Assembly: GCF_002080045.1 (NCBI RefSeq)
Contig: NZ_MUIN01000005.1
Coordinates: 206,362-270,361 of the forward strand
DNA length: 64,000 nt
Reading direction: 5' to 3'
Source of the DNA: Pseudomonas sp. Bc-h
GTDB lineage: Bacteria > Pseudomonadota > Gammaproteobacteria > Pseudomonadales > Pseudomonadaceae
The translations under genes and the position numbers were made by a program. Below the pieces are notes generated by a model that was not told the DNA's origin, searched no databases, and was given only the letters and a program-made list of their open reading frames with translations. Within the stretch, counting starts at the first letter, position 1; every line of letters starts with the position of its first letter. This document shows positions 51,514 to 60,544 of this stretch, piece by piece.

Positions 51514-52386
51514 ATGGAATTCAAACAGCTGCGCAGTTTCATCGAAGTGGTACGTGAAGGCGGCTTTACCCAGGCGGCCAGAACGCTGTTCATCAGCCAA
51601 TCTGCGGTCAGCAAACAGGTGGCGCAGCTTGAGGAAAGCCTCGGGGTCACTTTGCTTGATCGTCACGGCTCGCAGGTCACGCTGACCGCCGCGGGCAAAG
51701 TGGTGCTGCATCGCGCCGAAGAAATGCTCATTTTGCGTAACGGCCTGATTCGCGAACTGGACGACCTGAGCACGCTGGCCCGGGGGGAGTTGCGTCTGGG
51801 CTTGCCGATGCTAGGCAGCGATACATTGTTTGCCAAGGCCTTCGCCGAGTACCGGCGGCTGTATCCCAACGTCACCATCCACTTGATGGAGGGCGGCAGC
51901 CGTGCCATTGAGCAAGCGGTGATGAGCGGCGAACTGGAAATCGGTGGCAGCCTGACCCCGGACGACCCCGCCTTCGCCCACCAGCCATTCTGCGACGAGC
52001 CACTGGACGCGCTGCTGCCCGCCGATCATCCCCTCGCACATCTGAAGGAAGTGGAACTGGCGCAACTGGCCGACACGCCCTTCCTGCTTTATCAGCGCAG
52101 TTTCGTGCTCAATGACAGACTGCTGCAGGCTTGTCAGCAGGTGGGCTTCACGCCTAAAGAAGGCGGACGCAGCGGGCAGGCGGACTTCCTCGCAGCACTG
52201 GTCGCGGCGGGACAAGGCGTGGTGCTGCTGCCGCAAGTGGTGGCGCGGGCGCTGGTCCGCCCCGGGGTTGTGCATGTGACGCTCAAGGCGCCGAAGAACC
52301 TGCGCTGGGACATTGCCTTCATCTGGCGAGAAGGCGCTTACCTGTCCAAAGCTGCGCAGGCCTGGCTGGCGCTGATTCGAAAATAG
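51514..52386 (+). CDS. LysR-family regulator, CidR-like
   Basis: 290 residues from the ATG at 51514 (MEFKQLRSFIEVVREGGFTQ); three extra residues upstream at 51505 are unlikely. The winged-helix domain covers 1-60 and the effector domain 90-290. It is divergent from the lrgA-lrgB pair and probably activates it in response to a small acid such as acetate or pyruvate, by analogy with CidR. Confidence 0.9.
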   Translation: MEFKQLRSFIEVVREGGFTQAARTLFISQSAVSKQVAQLEESLGVTLLDRHGSQVTLTAAGKVVLHRAEEMLILRNGLIRELDDLSTLARGELRLGLPMLGSDTLFAKAFAEYRRLYPNVTIHLMEGGSRAIEQAVMSGELEIGGSLTPDDPAFAHQPFCDEPLDALLPADHPLAHLKEVELAQLADTPFLLYQRSFVLNDRLLQACQQVGFTPKEGGRSGQADFLAALVAAGQGVVLLPQVVARALVRPGVVHVTLKAPKNLRWDIAFIWREGAYLSKAAQAWLALIRK

Positions 52387-52405
52387 GCAGCGCCTGTATG
52401 AGCAA

Positions 52406-52861
52406 TCAGGCGCCGAGCTTGCTGACGAATTCTGCCAGCCAGGGCTCGGCATCGCTTTCCGGGGTCACGGTTTCGCTGGCATCCAGACGCAGCATCTCCA
52501 GCACCTCGCGGATGCCCAGCTCCATGAACAATTCGCGCATTTGCTCTCCGCCGCCACAAAAGGTGTCGCCATAACTGGCATCCCCCAAGGCGATCACACC
52601 ACCCGGCAGCCCACGCCAGGCGGCGGGCAGGATGTCGCGAATCTGCGAGTACAGCGGCTGCAGATTATCCGGCAACTCACCCAGACCTGTGGTCGAGGTC
52701 ACCGCCAGAAAGGCCTCGGGGGCAAAGGCTTGCAGGTCGGCAAGGCTGGCGCGAGGGTTGAACAGGACCTCGTGACCTGCGTCCTTGATGATCTGCTGGG
52801 CGTGACGCGCGACTTCTTCGGCCGAGCCGTACACCGAGCCCGAAACAATGGCGACTTTCAT
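52406..52861 (-). CDS. Flavodoxin (MioC-like)
   Basis: 151 residues from the ATG at 52861 (MKVAIVSGSVYGSAEEVA). The FMN phosphate loop is SGSVYGSAEE (about 7-16), with the ring-binding loops at TSTTGLGELPD and GDASYGDTFCGGGEQ. A small cytosolic electron carrier. It faces the LysR gene convergently and the LOV gene divergently. Confidence 0.9.
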   Translation of the reverse strand: MKVAIVSGSVYGSAEEVARHAQQIIKDAGHEVLFNPRASLADLQAFAPEAFLAVTSTTGLGELPDNLQPLYSQIRDILPAAWRGLPGGVIALGDASYGDTFCGGGEQMRELFMELGIREVLEMLRLDASETVTPESDAEPWLAEFVSKLGA

Positions 52862-52961
52862 TCTGTGATCCTGTGACTGACTAAAATCGTGCGGCATTAT
52901 GCCCCACGCGAGCGCAATGTCTTAGAATGCCGGCTTTGCGGTTTCACTCTGGAAAGGCTTG

Positions 52962-53408
52962 ATGATCAACGCAAAGCTGATGCAACTGGTAGTCGACGCG
53001 TCGAATGACGGTATCGTGATCGCCGAACATGAGGGTGACGATACCATTCTCATTTATGCCAACACGGCGTTCGAGCGTTTGACCGGTTTCAGCACAGACG
53101 AGGTCCTTTATCAGGACTGCCGCTTTCTGCAGGGCGACGACCGCGATCAACTGGCACGCCGGGTAATCCGTGAAGCGCTGAAGAAAGGCCAGCCCTGCCG
53201 TCAGATTCTGCGCAACTATCGCAAGGACGGGACGTCTTTCTGGAATGAGCTGTCGATCACCCCGGTGTTCAATGACGCGGAAAAAGCCATGTATTTCATT
53301 GGCATCCAAAAGGACGTGACCGAGCAGGTGCTGGCGCAGCAAAAAGTTGTCGAATTGCAAGCCGAACTGGCGCAAGCTCGCTTAGAAATTGCGGCGTTAA
53401 AGCGGTAA
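52962..53408 (+). CDS. Short LOV blue-light photoreceptor (PpSB1-LOV-like)
   Basis: 148 residues from the ATG at 52962. The LOV signature is YQDCRFLQGDDRDQ with the photoactive Cys at residue 53, and flavin contacts Arg54, Gln57 and Arg61. The other FMN-binding Asn residues lie in LRNYRKDG and FWNEL, and the Gln in FIGIQKDV. N-terminal (about 1-15) and C-terminal (about 120-148) helices flank the core, with no output domain, as in the short LOV proteins of P. putida. These form dimers with slow dark recovery, and signal by contact with partners. The start has GGAAAGGCTTG upstream. The MerR gene nearby is a possible partner. Confidence 0.95.
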   Translation: MINAKLMQLVVDASNDGIVIAEHEGDDTILIYANTAFERLTGFSTDEVLYQDCRFLQGDDRDQLARRVIREALKKGQPCRQILRNYRKDGTSFWNELSITPVFNDAEKAMYFIGIQKDVTEQVLAQQKVVELQAELAQARLEIAALKR

Positions 53409-53490
53409 CATCGTGTAACTGACGAACGGCAGCAACCAAAGAGCGAATTTAGTGTCTGCTTTTTCAATAACCGGTTAATCGAGCTTGACC

Positions 53491-54096
53491 ATGCCGCGCG
53501 ACAATATCCTCACGCAGGATGAGCTGGATTTCATCCAGAACATGCAGCACAACCCCAAGCTGAATCTGCGCGACAAATCCCGCAGTCTGGTGGTTAACGG
53601 TGGCGTTCAGATCCAGGATCTGCTGACGCGACTGGCTGCGCATGAGCAAGTCACGATTCAGGCGCAGTTCGATAATCAGCAGATGACCTTTCCGCTGCAT
53701 CTGGTTGAAGACGAGTTCCATGCGCTGCATCTGGAACTGGGTGCCCCCAGCATCTTTGAAGAAGGCCCGCGCATTCGTCCGTGGCGCCTGACGCTGCCCG
53801 AACCGGTCGCGCTGGAAACTGAAAAAGGTTCGCTGACCGCGTTATGGGTCCACGAGATTTCCTTCAAGGGGATCCTGCTGGAGATCCGCAAGAAGACCAA
53901 ACCGCCCAAATACTTTTCCGCCTGGTTCACCCCCGTCGGTCTGGCCCCCATCGCCCTGCGCGGGACCTTTGAGCGCCTGACAGAACACGGCCTGGCTGCG
54001 TATCGTCTGAGCCAGAACAGCAAGGAAGACACCGAGCGCCTGCGCCAGTACATCCTTCAGGAACACCGCAAGATCCACCCTTCGATGCACCTCTAA
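53491..54096 (+). CDS. YcgR/PilZ-like protein of unknown function
   Basis: 201 residues from the ATG at 53491; a TTG two codons upstream is not needed. The N-terminal half (about 25-105) resembles a YcgR-like flagellar-brake domain in its strand pattern. The second half has HEISFKGILLEI (about 121-132), which recalls the (D/N)xSxxG of PilZ with Glu in place of Asp/Asn. The RxxxR part is not clear, so c-di-GMP binding is doubtful. It is the next gene after the LOV gene on the same strand, 82 bases away, so both could share a transcript. Confidence 0.7.
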   Translation: MPRDNILTQDELDFIQNMQHNPKLNLRDKSRSLVVNGGVQIQDLLTRLAAHEQVTIQAQFDNQQMTFPLHLVEDEFHALHLELGAPSIFEEGPRIRPWRLTLPEPVALETEKGSLTALWVHEISFKGILLEIRKKTKPPKYFSAWFTPVGLAPIALRGTFERLTEHGLAAYRLSQNSKEDTERLRQYILQEHRKIHPSMHL

Positions 54097-54121
54097 AGGC
54101 AACGTTCAGGTCCAGTTGCCC

Positions 54122-55060
54122 TCAGGTATCGAGGCGCCCCGCCAGATACTGCTGCAAACGTCGCTGCATCAGCATTGCGTTGCTCCCCAGACAGCCGATC
54201 GCCGAACCTTGGAGGCTCTCCTGCATCATGTCAGCCAACTCGCCCGCCAACAACATCGGGCAATCGAGGCTTAGCCCGAGGCGGATCAAACGTTTCGGCA
54301 AATCGCTGGTGGGCCGTTCGTTGGAAAACAGCACCAGCGCATCCGGGCGCATCTTGCCGCACACCAGCGCTAACTCACCTAATGGCTGCCCCGGCGCCAA
54401 TACGCTGATCGCCACTTGCGGTGTGCCCATCAACAAACCGGCGACCCACAACTCCAGTTCCCGGCAGGAGCCTGGCATTGCGACCAGCAACACACGATGT
54501 TCAGCAGCATTTCGCTGGAGTTGCACACTCTGCAGGGCCCGAGCGCGCAGGAAGCTGTCCAGAAACAGCCATTCGCTGAACTGCCCAAACGCATCTCGGC
54601 GCTCCGTAAACTCGTGCCAGACAGGCATAAGCAAGTCTTCGAAGGCCTCTGCGGGCGAGTACCTGGCCACGATCTGATCATAGAGTTGATACAGACGCCC
54701 TTCGTCGAAGTCGTTGACCGTCTGGCGCAATTGCGCCTGCAAGGCCTGTTGCCAGGCGCTATCGATCAGGCGTTGAGGCCCAGCGGCTCTGGCTTCCATA
54801 TCGCGAGTGGCCGCGAGAATGCGCCCGACCTTGCTCACCGCCACGCCGCGCTCGACCCAGCCCATGATGCTGCGGATCGTGTTGATGTCAGTCTGGGAAT
54901 AAAGACGGTGCCCGCCCTCGGTGCGGGTCGGAGTGATCAACCCGTAACGACGTTCCCAGGCCCGCAGCGTGACCGGATTGACACCGGTCAGGCGCGATAC
55001 CTCACGGATGGGAAACAATGCTTCATGGCGGTCTGATGGTGAGCGGACCAGTTGATTCAT
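54122..55060 (-). CDS. MerR-family regulator, class III LitR/PplR1-like
   Basis: 312 residues from the ATG at 55060 (MNQLVRSP). The MerR helix-turn-helix is at about 14-85 (FPIREVSRLTGVNPVTLRAWERRYGL). The helical middle (about 110-195) and Rossmann-like end (about 200-312) follow the CarH/LitR layout. The cobalamin marks are missing: the middle motif has W-x-E with EW where CarH has EH, and no DxHxxG is visible. This fits the B12-independent LitR class that responds to light through a LOV protein in P. putida. The LOV gene is 1.6 kb away. Divergent from the monooxygenase-fold gene. Confidence 0.85.
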   Translation of the reverse strand: MNQLVRSPSDRHEALFPIREVSRLTGVNPVTLRAWERRYGLITPTRTEGGHRLYSQTDINTIRSIMGWVERGVAVSKVGRILAATRDMEARAAGPQRLIDSAWQQALQAQLRQTVNDFDEGRLYQLYDQIVARYSPAEAFEDLLMPVWHEFTERRDAFGQFSEWLFLDSFLRARALQSVQLQRNAAEHRVLLVAMPGSCRELELWVAGLLMGTPQVAISVLAPGQPLGELALVCGKMRPDALVLFSNERPTSDLPKRLIRLGLSLDCPMLLAGELADMMQESLQGSAIGCLGSNAMLMQRRLQQYLAGRLDT

Positions 55061-55276
55061 CAGAATGGCTGTCGTCAGGCAAAAGAAGCGTCGATTGTAA
55101 CGCCGCCGTTGAGCATCTGGTTGCCTGAAACCGGCAAACACTTCTGGCTTTACGCGCAGATTCAGGAATAATCCTTGCTTGCTTTTTCCAACGAAGCAGA
55201 CGCAACGCCAACACCCCGGCGTTACGCCATGTGATTTCCCTACCCGGGAACCTCACTCGTCTATCGGAGATACACA

Positions 55277-55846
55277 ATGTCTACCTCACCCGTCACGCTG
55301 ATGGTTGCCCGTCGCGTCGCCCACGGCCGCTATCAGGAACTGATTGCCTGGCTGCACGAAGGCGAACAACTGGCTACCGATTTCCCCGGCTACCTGGGTT
55401 CTGGCGTACTCGCACCGCCTCCGGGAGACGACGAATTCCAGATCATTTTCCGTTTCGCCGATGAAGCCACCATGCACGCATGGGAGCATTCTGCTTCCCG
55501 GCGCTCCTGGTTGGTGCGCGGCAGCGGGTTGTTCGCGAAGAATTCCGTGCATCGTGTGCGAGGCATGGATGGCTGGTTCGGCACCGTCGGTCAGCGCCCT
55601 CCCCGCTGGAAACAGGCCGTTGCCATCTGGCTGGCGTTTTTTCCCGTTTCGCTGATCTTCAACTACGTGCTCGGCCCGCTGCTGGCGCAGTTCGAGCTGC
55701 TGCCGCGGATCATGATCAGCACCCTGATTCTCACACCACTGATGGTTTTCTGGTTCATTCCGCTGTCGACACATCTGCTGTCCGGCTGGTTGCACAGCAA
55801 CACTCAGGTGCCGGTCGCACCGGCCGAGTCGGCGTCTACCCGATAA
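55277..55846 (+). CDS. Antibiotic biosynthesis monooxygenase-fold protein with membrane tail
   Basis: 189 residues. The N-terminal 95 residues form an ABM-like ferredoxin fold (VTLMVARRVAHGRYQELIAW, and SGVLAPPPGDDEFQIIFRF). Two or three membrane helices follow (about 113-130, 145-170). Family members are found near light-induced genes in pseudomonads. The substrate is unknown. Divergent from the LitR-like regulator with a 216-base gap, so it is a likely target. Confidence 0.82.
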   Translation: MSTSPVTLMVARRVAHGRYQELIAWLHEGEQLATDFPGYLGSGVLAPPPGDDEFQIIFRFADEATMHAWEHSASRRSWLVRGSGLFAKNSVHRVRGMDGWFGTVGQRPPRWKQAVAIWLAFFPVSLIFNYVLGPLLAQFELLPRIMISTLILTPLMVFWFIPLSTHLLSGWLHSNTQVPVAPAESASTR

Positions 55847-55881
55847 CCGACAGCGCGAATATCGCTGGAGTGCGCAAACCG

Positions 55882-55971
55882 GTGGGAGGGAGCTTGCTCG
55901 CGAAGACGGCGTTCCGGTCGATGAAGACATATCGACTGTAGCGGCCCTTCGCGAGCAAGCTCCCTCCCACA
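55882..55971. repeat. REP pair (family B)
   Basis: Inverted units GTGGGAGGGAGCTTGCTCGC and GCGAGCAAGCTCCCTCCCAC around a spacer, 35 bases after the monooxygenase-fold gene. The following 190 bases to folM hold no gene, only the probable promoter. Confidence 0.82.
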
Positions 55972-56161
55972 ATGATTTGTGTCAGCAACAGATTCCCTTT
56001 ACGCCACTTACGGCCCACCCACAGTTGTACCTCACTGACCGTTGGGTTAACTTTGCCCCACACGGTCGAACTCTGATGGCGCAATGAAAGCAATTGCCAC
56101 CTGACCCTCCGCCCACCAGCCACACCCCTTTCCTCTTTCCTGATTAACGCGTGAGCAGCCC

Positions 56162-56872
56162 ATGGCGTCTTCCCTCGCTCCTGTCCTGATCACTGGCGCC
56201 GGCCAGCGCGTCGGTCTGCATTGCGCGGAACGACTGCTGAGCGAAGGCCAGCCGGTGATCATCAGTTACCGCAGCGAACGCCCCGGCGTGCAGCATCTCA
56301 AGGCGCTGGGTGCGGTCACGATTCAGGCGGACTTTTCGTCGGAGCAAAGCGTGATGGCCTTCATCGCGCAGGTGAAGAACCAGACCGACAGCCTGCGGGC
56401 AGTCGTGCATAACGCTTCTGAATGGCTGGCGGAAACAGAAGGTAACGAAGGCGAGGCCTTCACGCGCATGTTCAACGTGCACATGCTCGCCCCCTACCTG
56501 ATCAACCTGCATTGTGCCGAGCTGCTGCGGCGCTCGAAGACGGCAGACATTGTCCATATCAGTGACGACGTAACACGCAAGGGCAGCAGCAAACACATCG
56601 CGTACTGCGCGAGCAAGGCGGGGATGGAAAGCCTGACGTTGTCGTTCGCCGCCAAATTCGCGCCGGCCATCAAGGTCAATGGCATCGCTCCGGCGATGCT
56701 GATGTTCCAACCCGAGGACGACGCTGATTATCGCGTTCGAACCCTGGCCAAATCGGCAATGGGTCTGGAACCCGGCGCCGAAGTGATCTACCAGAGCCTG
56801 CGCTACCTGCTGGACAACCCCTACGTCACCGGTACCACCCTGACCGTAAACGGTGGACGGCACGTCAAGTAA
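56162..56872 (+). CDS. folM: FolM, dihydromonapterin reductase
   Basis: 236 residues, an SDR with LITGAGQRVGLHCAERLL (about 9-26, a GxxRxG-like pteridine reductase loop), VHNASEW, the Ser of ISDD and YCASKAGMESL (Tyr-x3-Lys). FolM reduces dihydromonapterin to tetrahydromonapterin. It stands first in the folM-folE-folX set: GTP to dihydroneopterin triphosphate (FolE), epimerisation to dihydromonapterin triphosphate (FolX) and reduction (FolM). The start codon follows GTGAGCAGCCC, a weak site. Confidence 0.9.
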   Translation: MASSLAPVLITGAGQRVGLHCAERLLSEGQPVIISYRSERPGVQHLKALGAVTIQADFSSEQSVMAFIAQVKNQTDSLRAVVHNASEWLAETEGNEGEAFTRMFNVHMLAPYLINLHCAELLRRSKTADIVHISDDVTRKGSSKHIAYCASKAGMESLTLSFAAKFAPAIKVNGIAPAMLMFQPEDDADYRVRTLAKSAMGLEPGAEVIYQSLRYLLDNPYVTGTTLTVNGGRHVK

Positions 56873-56893
56873 GCCGCCCCGAGGATTTTTTTG

Positions 56894-57454
56894 ATGACTT
56901 TGTCACTGCCACAGCACTACCGCGAAATCCTTGTCGGCCTGGGCGAAGACCCGGATCGCGAAGGCCTGCTGGATACCCCCAAGCGCGCGGCCAAGGCCAT
57001 GCAGTATCTGTGTCATGGCTATGACCAGACGCTGGAAGAAATCGTCAATGGCGCACTCTTTGCCTCCGACAACGACGAAATGGTGATCGTAAAGGACATC
57101 GAGCTGTATTCGCTGTGCGAACACCACCTGTTGCCGTTCATTGGCAAGGCTCACGTCGCCTATATGCCAACGGGCAAAGTGTTGGGCCTGTCGAAAATCG
57201 CGCGCATCGTCGATATGTACGCCCGTCGTCTGCAGATTCAGGAAAACCTGACCCGGCAGATTGCCGACGCGGTGCAAAGCGTAACCCAGGCTGCCGGCGT
57301 GGCCGTGGTCATCGAAGCCCAGCACATGTGCATGATGATGCGCGGCGTTGAAAAGCAGAACTCGACGATGAACACCTCGGTGATGCTCGGCGCCTTTCGC
57401 GAATCGACCACGACCCGGATGGAATTCCTGCAACTGATCAAACGGAGCAAGTAG
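56894..57454 (+). CDS. folE: FolE, GTP cyclohydrolase I
   Basis: 186 residues from the ATG at 56894 (the frame also offers a TTG one codon upstream). Zinc and substrate residues are [19 protein letters not shown] (Cys and His, about 75-93) and [11 protein letters not shown] (Cys and His in HMC). It converts GTP to dihydroneopterin triphosphate, the first step of folate and pterin synthesis. This is one of the several folE copies usual in pseudomonads; the one near LOV/LitR is a candidate light-induced copy in P. putida. It starts 21 bases after folM. Confidence 0.95.
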   Translation: MTLSLPQHYREILVGLGEDPDREGLLDTPKRAAKAMQYLCHGYDQTLEEIVNGALFASDNDEMVIVKDIELYSLCEHHLLPFIGKAHVAYMPTGKVLGLSKIARIVDMYARRLQIQENLTRQIADAVQSVTQAAGVAVVIEAQHMCMMMRGVEKQNSTMNTSVMLGAFRESTTTRMEFLQLIKRSK

Positions 57455-57457
57455 CCC

Positions 57458-57829
57458 ATGGCAAGACTTGAACCAGGCACCGCACGCATTCGGGTCAAGG
57501 ACCTGTGCCTGCGTACCTACATTGGCATTAACGAAGACGAGATCCTCAACAAACAGGACGTTCTGATCAACCTGACGATCCTGTATGCGGCGCAGGAAGC
57601 GGTGCGCGATAACGACATCGACCACGCGCTCAACTACCGGACCATCACCAAGGCAATCATTCAGCATGTGGAAAGCAATCGCTTCGCCCTGCTGGAGCGC
57701 CTGACTCAGGAAGTGCTCGACCTGGTAATGAGCCACGACGCCGTGCAGTACGCGGAGGTGGAAGTCGACAAGCCCCACGCCCTGCGTTTTGCCGAGTCGG
57801 TGTCGATTACCCTGGCCGCAGAGCGCTGA
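57458..57829 (+). CDS. folX: FolX, dihydroneopterin triphosphate 2'-epimerase
   Basis: 123 residues with the FolB/FolX fold: [31 protein letters not shown] (about 8-38) and [20 protein letters not shown] (about 100-119). It epimerises dihydroneopterin triphosphate to dihydromonapterin triphosphate. It lies 3 bases after folE, completing the monapterin pathway. Confidence 0.93.
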   Translation: MARLEPGTARIRVKDLCLRTYIGINEDEILNKQDVLINLTILYAAQEAVRDNDIDHALNYRTITKAIIQHVESNRFALLERLTQEVLDLVMSHDAVQYAEVEVDKPHALRFAESVSITLAAER

Positions 57830-57874
57830 GCGCCCTTAGAATCCGCATCAACTTTTTTTCACGTAGAGCCCGTC

Positions 57875-58171
57875 ATGACCGAGCAACAACGCCTCGAACT
57901 CGAAGCCGCCGCCTTCCGTCGTCTGGTCGCCCATCTCGACAGCCGCAAGGACGTGCAGAATATCGACCTGATGAACCTCTCCGGCTTCTGCCGCAACTGC
58001 CTGTCCAAGTGGTACAAGGCTGCCGCCGACGAGAAACAAGTCGACATCACCCTCGATGACGCTCGCGAAGTGGTTTACGGCATGCCGTACAGCGAGTGGA
58101 AAACCCTCTACCAGAAAGAAGCCAGCGCCGAGCAGAGCGCCGCGTTCGCCAAGGAAAAGAAGCATGACTGA
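57875..58171 (+). CDS. DUF1244 protein
   Basis: 98 residues of the DUF1244 family, a small helical protein with a conserved Cys pair region NLSGFCRNCLSKWYK (about 31-45). Family members are linked to FeS or stress by structure work only; function unknown. The gene overlaps the hopJ start (ATG at 58164) by 8 bases, so they form a pair. Confidence 0.85.
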   Translation: MTEQQRLELEAAAFRRLVAHLDSRKDVQNIDLMNLSGFCRNCLSKWYKAAADEKQVDITLDDAREVVYGMPYSEWKTLYQKEASAEQSAAFAKEKKHD

Positions 58172-58505
58172 CCTGAACACCCTGCGCGCCAGCCTCAAGA
58201 GTGGCGAGCACGCTTTCGCCGACACGCTGGCATTCGTCGCCGCACACTACGACTACCAGCCTCAGGCATTCAGCAACGGTCCGGTGGAAAATGCCGCTGG
58301 CCAGAACGAAGGCTCGTGCAAGACCTTGGGTCTGGCACTCCTCGAAGGCTTGAGCGACGAAGAAGCGCTGCTCGCCTTCGGCGAGCACTATCGTTCGGTG
58401 GTCGCCACGCCGGAGGGCAGCGATCACGGCAACATCCGCGCGCTGATCGGCCATGGCCTGGCCGGTGTGAAATTCAGCGCTCAGCCATTGACCCGCAAAG
58501 CCTGA
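58164..58505 (+). CDS. HopJ-family protein
   Basis: 113 residues from the ATG at 58164 inside the DUF1244 3' end. It belongs to the HopJ type III effector family by annotation (TLRASLKSGEHAFADTLAFVAAHYDYQP and SDHGNIRALIGHGLAGVKF), but the family is widespread in bacteria without type III secretion and is likely housekeeping here. No secretion signal is seen. A bidirectional terminator follows 12 bases later. Confidence 0.87.
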   Translation: MTDLNTLRASLKSGEHAFADTLAFVAAHYDYQPQAFSNGPVENAAGQNEGSCKTLGLALLEGLSDEEALLAFGEHYRSVVATPEGSDHGNIRALIGHGLAGVKFSAQPLTRKA

Positions 58506-58516
58506 TTCCCAGACAC

Positions 58517-58545
58517 AAAAAAACCGGCCCTTGAGCCGGTTTTTT
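58517..58545. terminator. Bidirectional terminator between hopJ and trxB
   Basis: A7 run, CCGGC stem, 6-base loop, GCCGG stem, then T6. The symmetric A/T ends mean it can end transcription from both convergent genes. Confidence 0.93.
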
Positions 58546-58562
58546 CGTTTTGCAACACCTGA

Positions 58563-59534
<972 letters not shown>

Positions 59535-59683
59535 CTATTGACCGGCCATCGTTACGTGTGGTCGGAGTTACTGTGGTCGAAACCGGCGCACCGGCAGGGA
59601 CAAAACAAGGATCGGCGACGTTTGAAAAAACCGCTCGCCAGTCCCGAAATCTGGAAGCTGCGACCGAAGCCGCAGCGACGGTA

Positions 59684-60283
59684 TTACAAGCTCTTGGCGT
59701 TCTCGGCCAGGTAGTCGGCAACGCCCGAAGCGTCAGCCTTCATGCCTTTCTGGCCTGGACGCCAGCCAGCCGGGCAGACTTCGCCGTGCTGTTCGGTGAA
59801 CTGCAGTGCTTCGACCAGACGAACCATGTCGTCTACGTCGCGACCCAGTGGCAGGTTGTTCACAACCTGGTGCTGAACCACGCCAGCCTGGTCGATCAGG
59901 AACGAACCGCGCAGCGCAACGCCGTCTTCGTGTTCGATACCGTAGGCGCGAGTGATCTCGTGCTTGATGTCGGCAACCATGGTGAACTGGACCGGGCCGA
60001 TGCCGCCCTTTTCAACCGGGGTGTTGCGCCATGCGGCGTGGGTGAAATGCGAGTCGACGGAAACGCCAACCACTTCAACGCCCAGGTCGCGGAATTTAGC
60101 GATGCGGTTGTCGTGCGCGATGATTTCCGACGGGCATACGAACGTGAAGTCCAGAGGCCAGAAGAACAGCACGACGTATTTGCCACGCAGAGAGGACAGC
60201 TGGAAGCTGTCGACGATCGAACCGTCACCCAGGACTGCCGCTGCGGTGAAATCAGGGGCTTGTTTGTTTACCAGAACGCTCAT
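59684..60283 (-). CDS. 2-Cys peroxiredoxin (AhpC/Prx1 type)
   Basis: 199 residues from the ATG at 60283, preceded by GAAGGAGTCTTA; a longer frame to 60304 is not needed. The peroxidatic Cys is in FTFVCPSEI (about 50) and the resolving Cys in EVCPAGW (about 170), as in AhpC-type enzymes that take electrons from AhpF or thioredoxin. With trxB next to it, thioredoxin is the likely donor. An OxyR-like site lies about 106 bases upstream. The exact type (AhpC vs. Prx1) cannot be told with certainty. Confidence 0.93.
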   Translation of the reverse strand: MSVLVNKQAPDFTAAAVLGDGSIVDSFQLSSLRGKYVVLFFWPLDFTFVCPSEIIAHDNRIAKFRDLGVEVVGVSVDSHFTHAAWRNTPVEKGGIGPVQFTMVADIKHEITRAYGIEHEDGVALRGSFLIDQAGVVQHQVVNNLPLGRDVDDMVRLVEALQFTEQHGEVCPAGWRPGQKGMKADASGVADYLAENAKSL

Positions 60284-60388
60284 TAAGACTCCTTCGAGGT
60301 TCAAAGTGAATGGGAATAGGTCTAAAAGTTGCCCGCAAGCTTATCGGGGCGGCGAAGATTAAGGAAATATCGTTTCACAATCCAGTTC

Positions 60389-60403
60389 ATAGACCGCACC
60401 TAT
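60389..60403 (-). promoter_or_regulatory. Candidate OxyR half-site
   Basis: ATAG-N7-CTAT matches the OxyR core. A second, weaker ATAG-N7-CTGC starts at 60433, 44 bases (two 22-base periods) away, consistent with phased OxyR contacts. It lies about 106 bases upstream of the peroxiredoxin start. Confidence 0.5.
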
Positions 60404-60544
60404 TCCGACAAACTGTTGCGCTAGCCCTGTTGATAGACGCTACCTGCGCAAGATTGTTTCGGGGAATGTCCCGGCGCTGATCCGGCTACCGCGCTCGAGA
60501 CAAAGCCGGTAAGGTCGGCGCGATTTCAATGTATGGAGGCACCC

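Noticed and set aside
58164..58505. HopJ as evidence of type III secretion
   Set aside because: No secretion genes or hrp-box-like promoter are present, and the family is common in bacteria without type III secretion.
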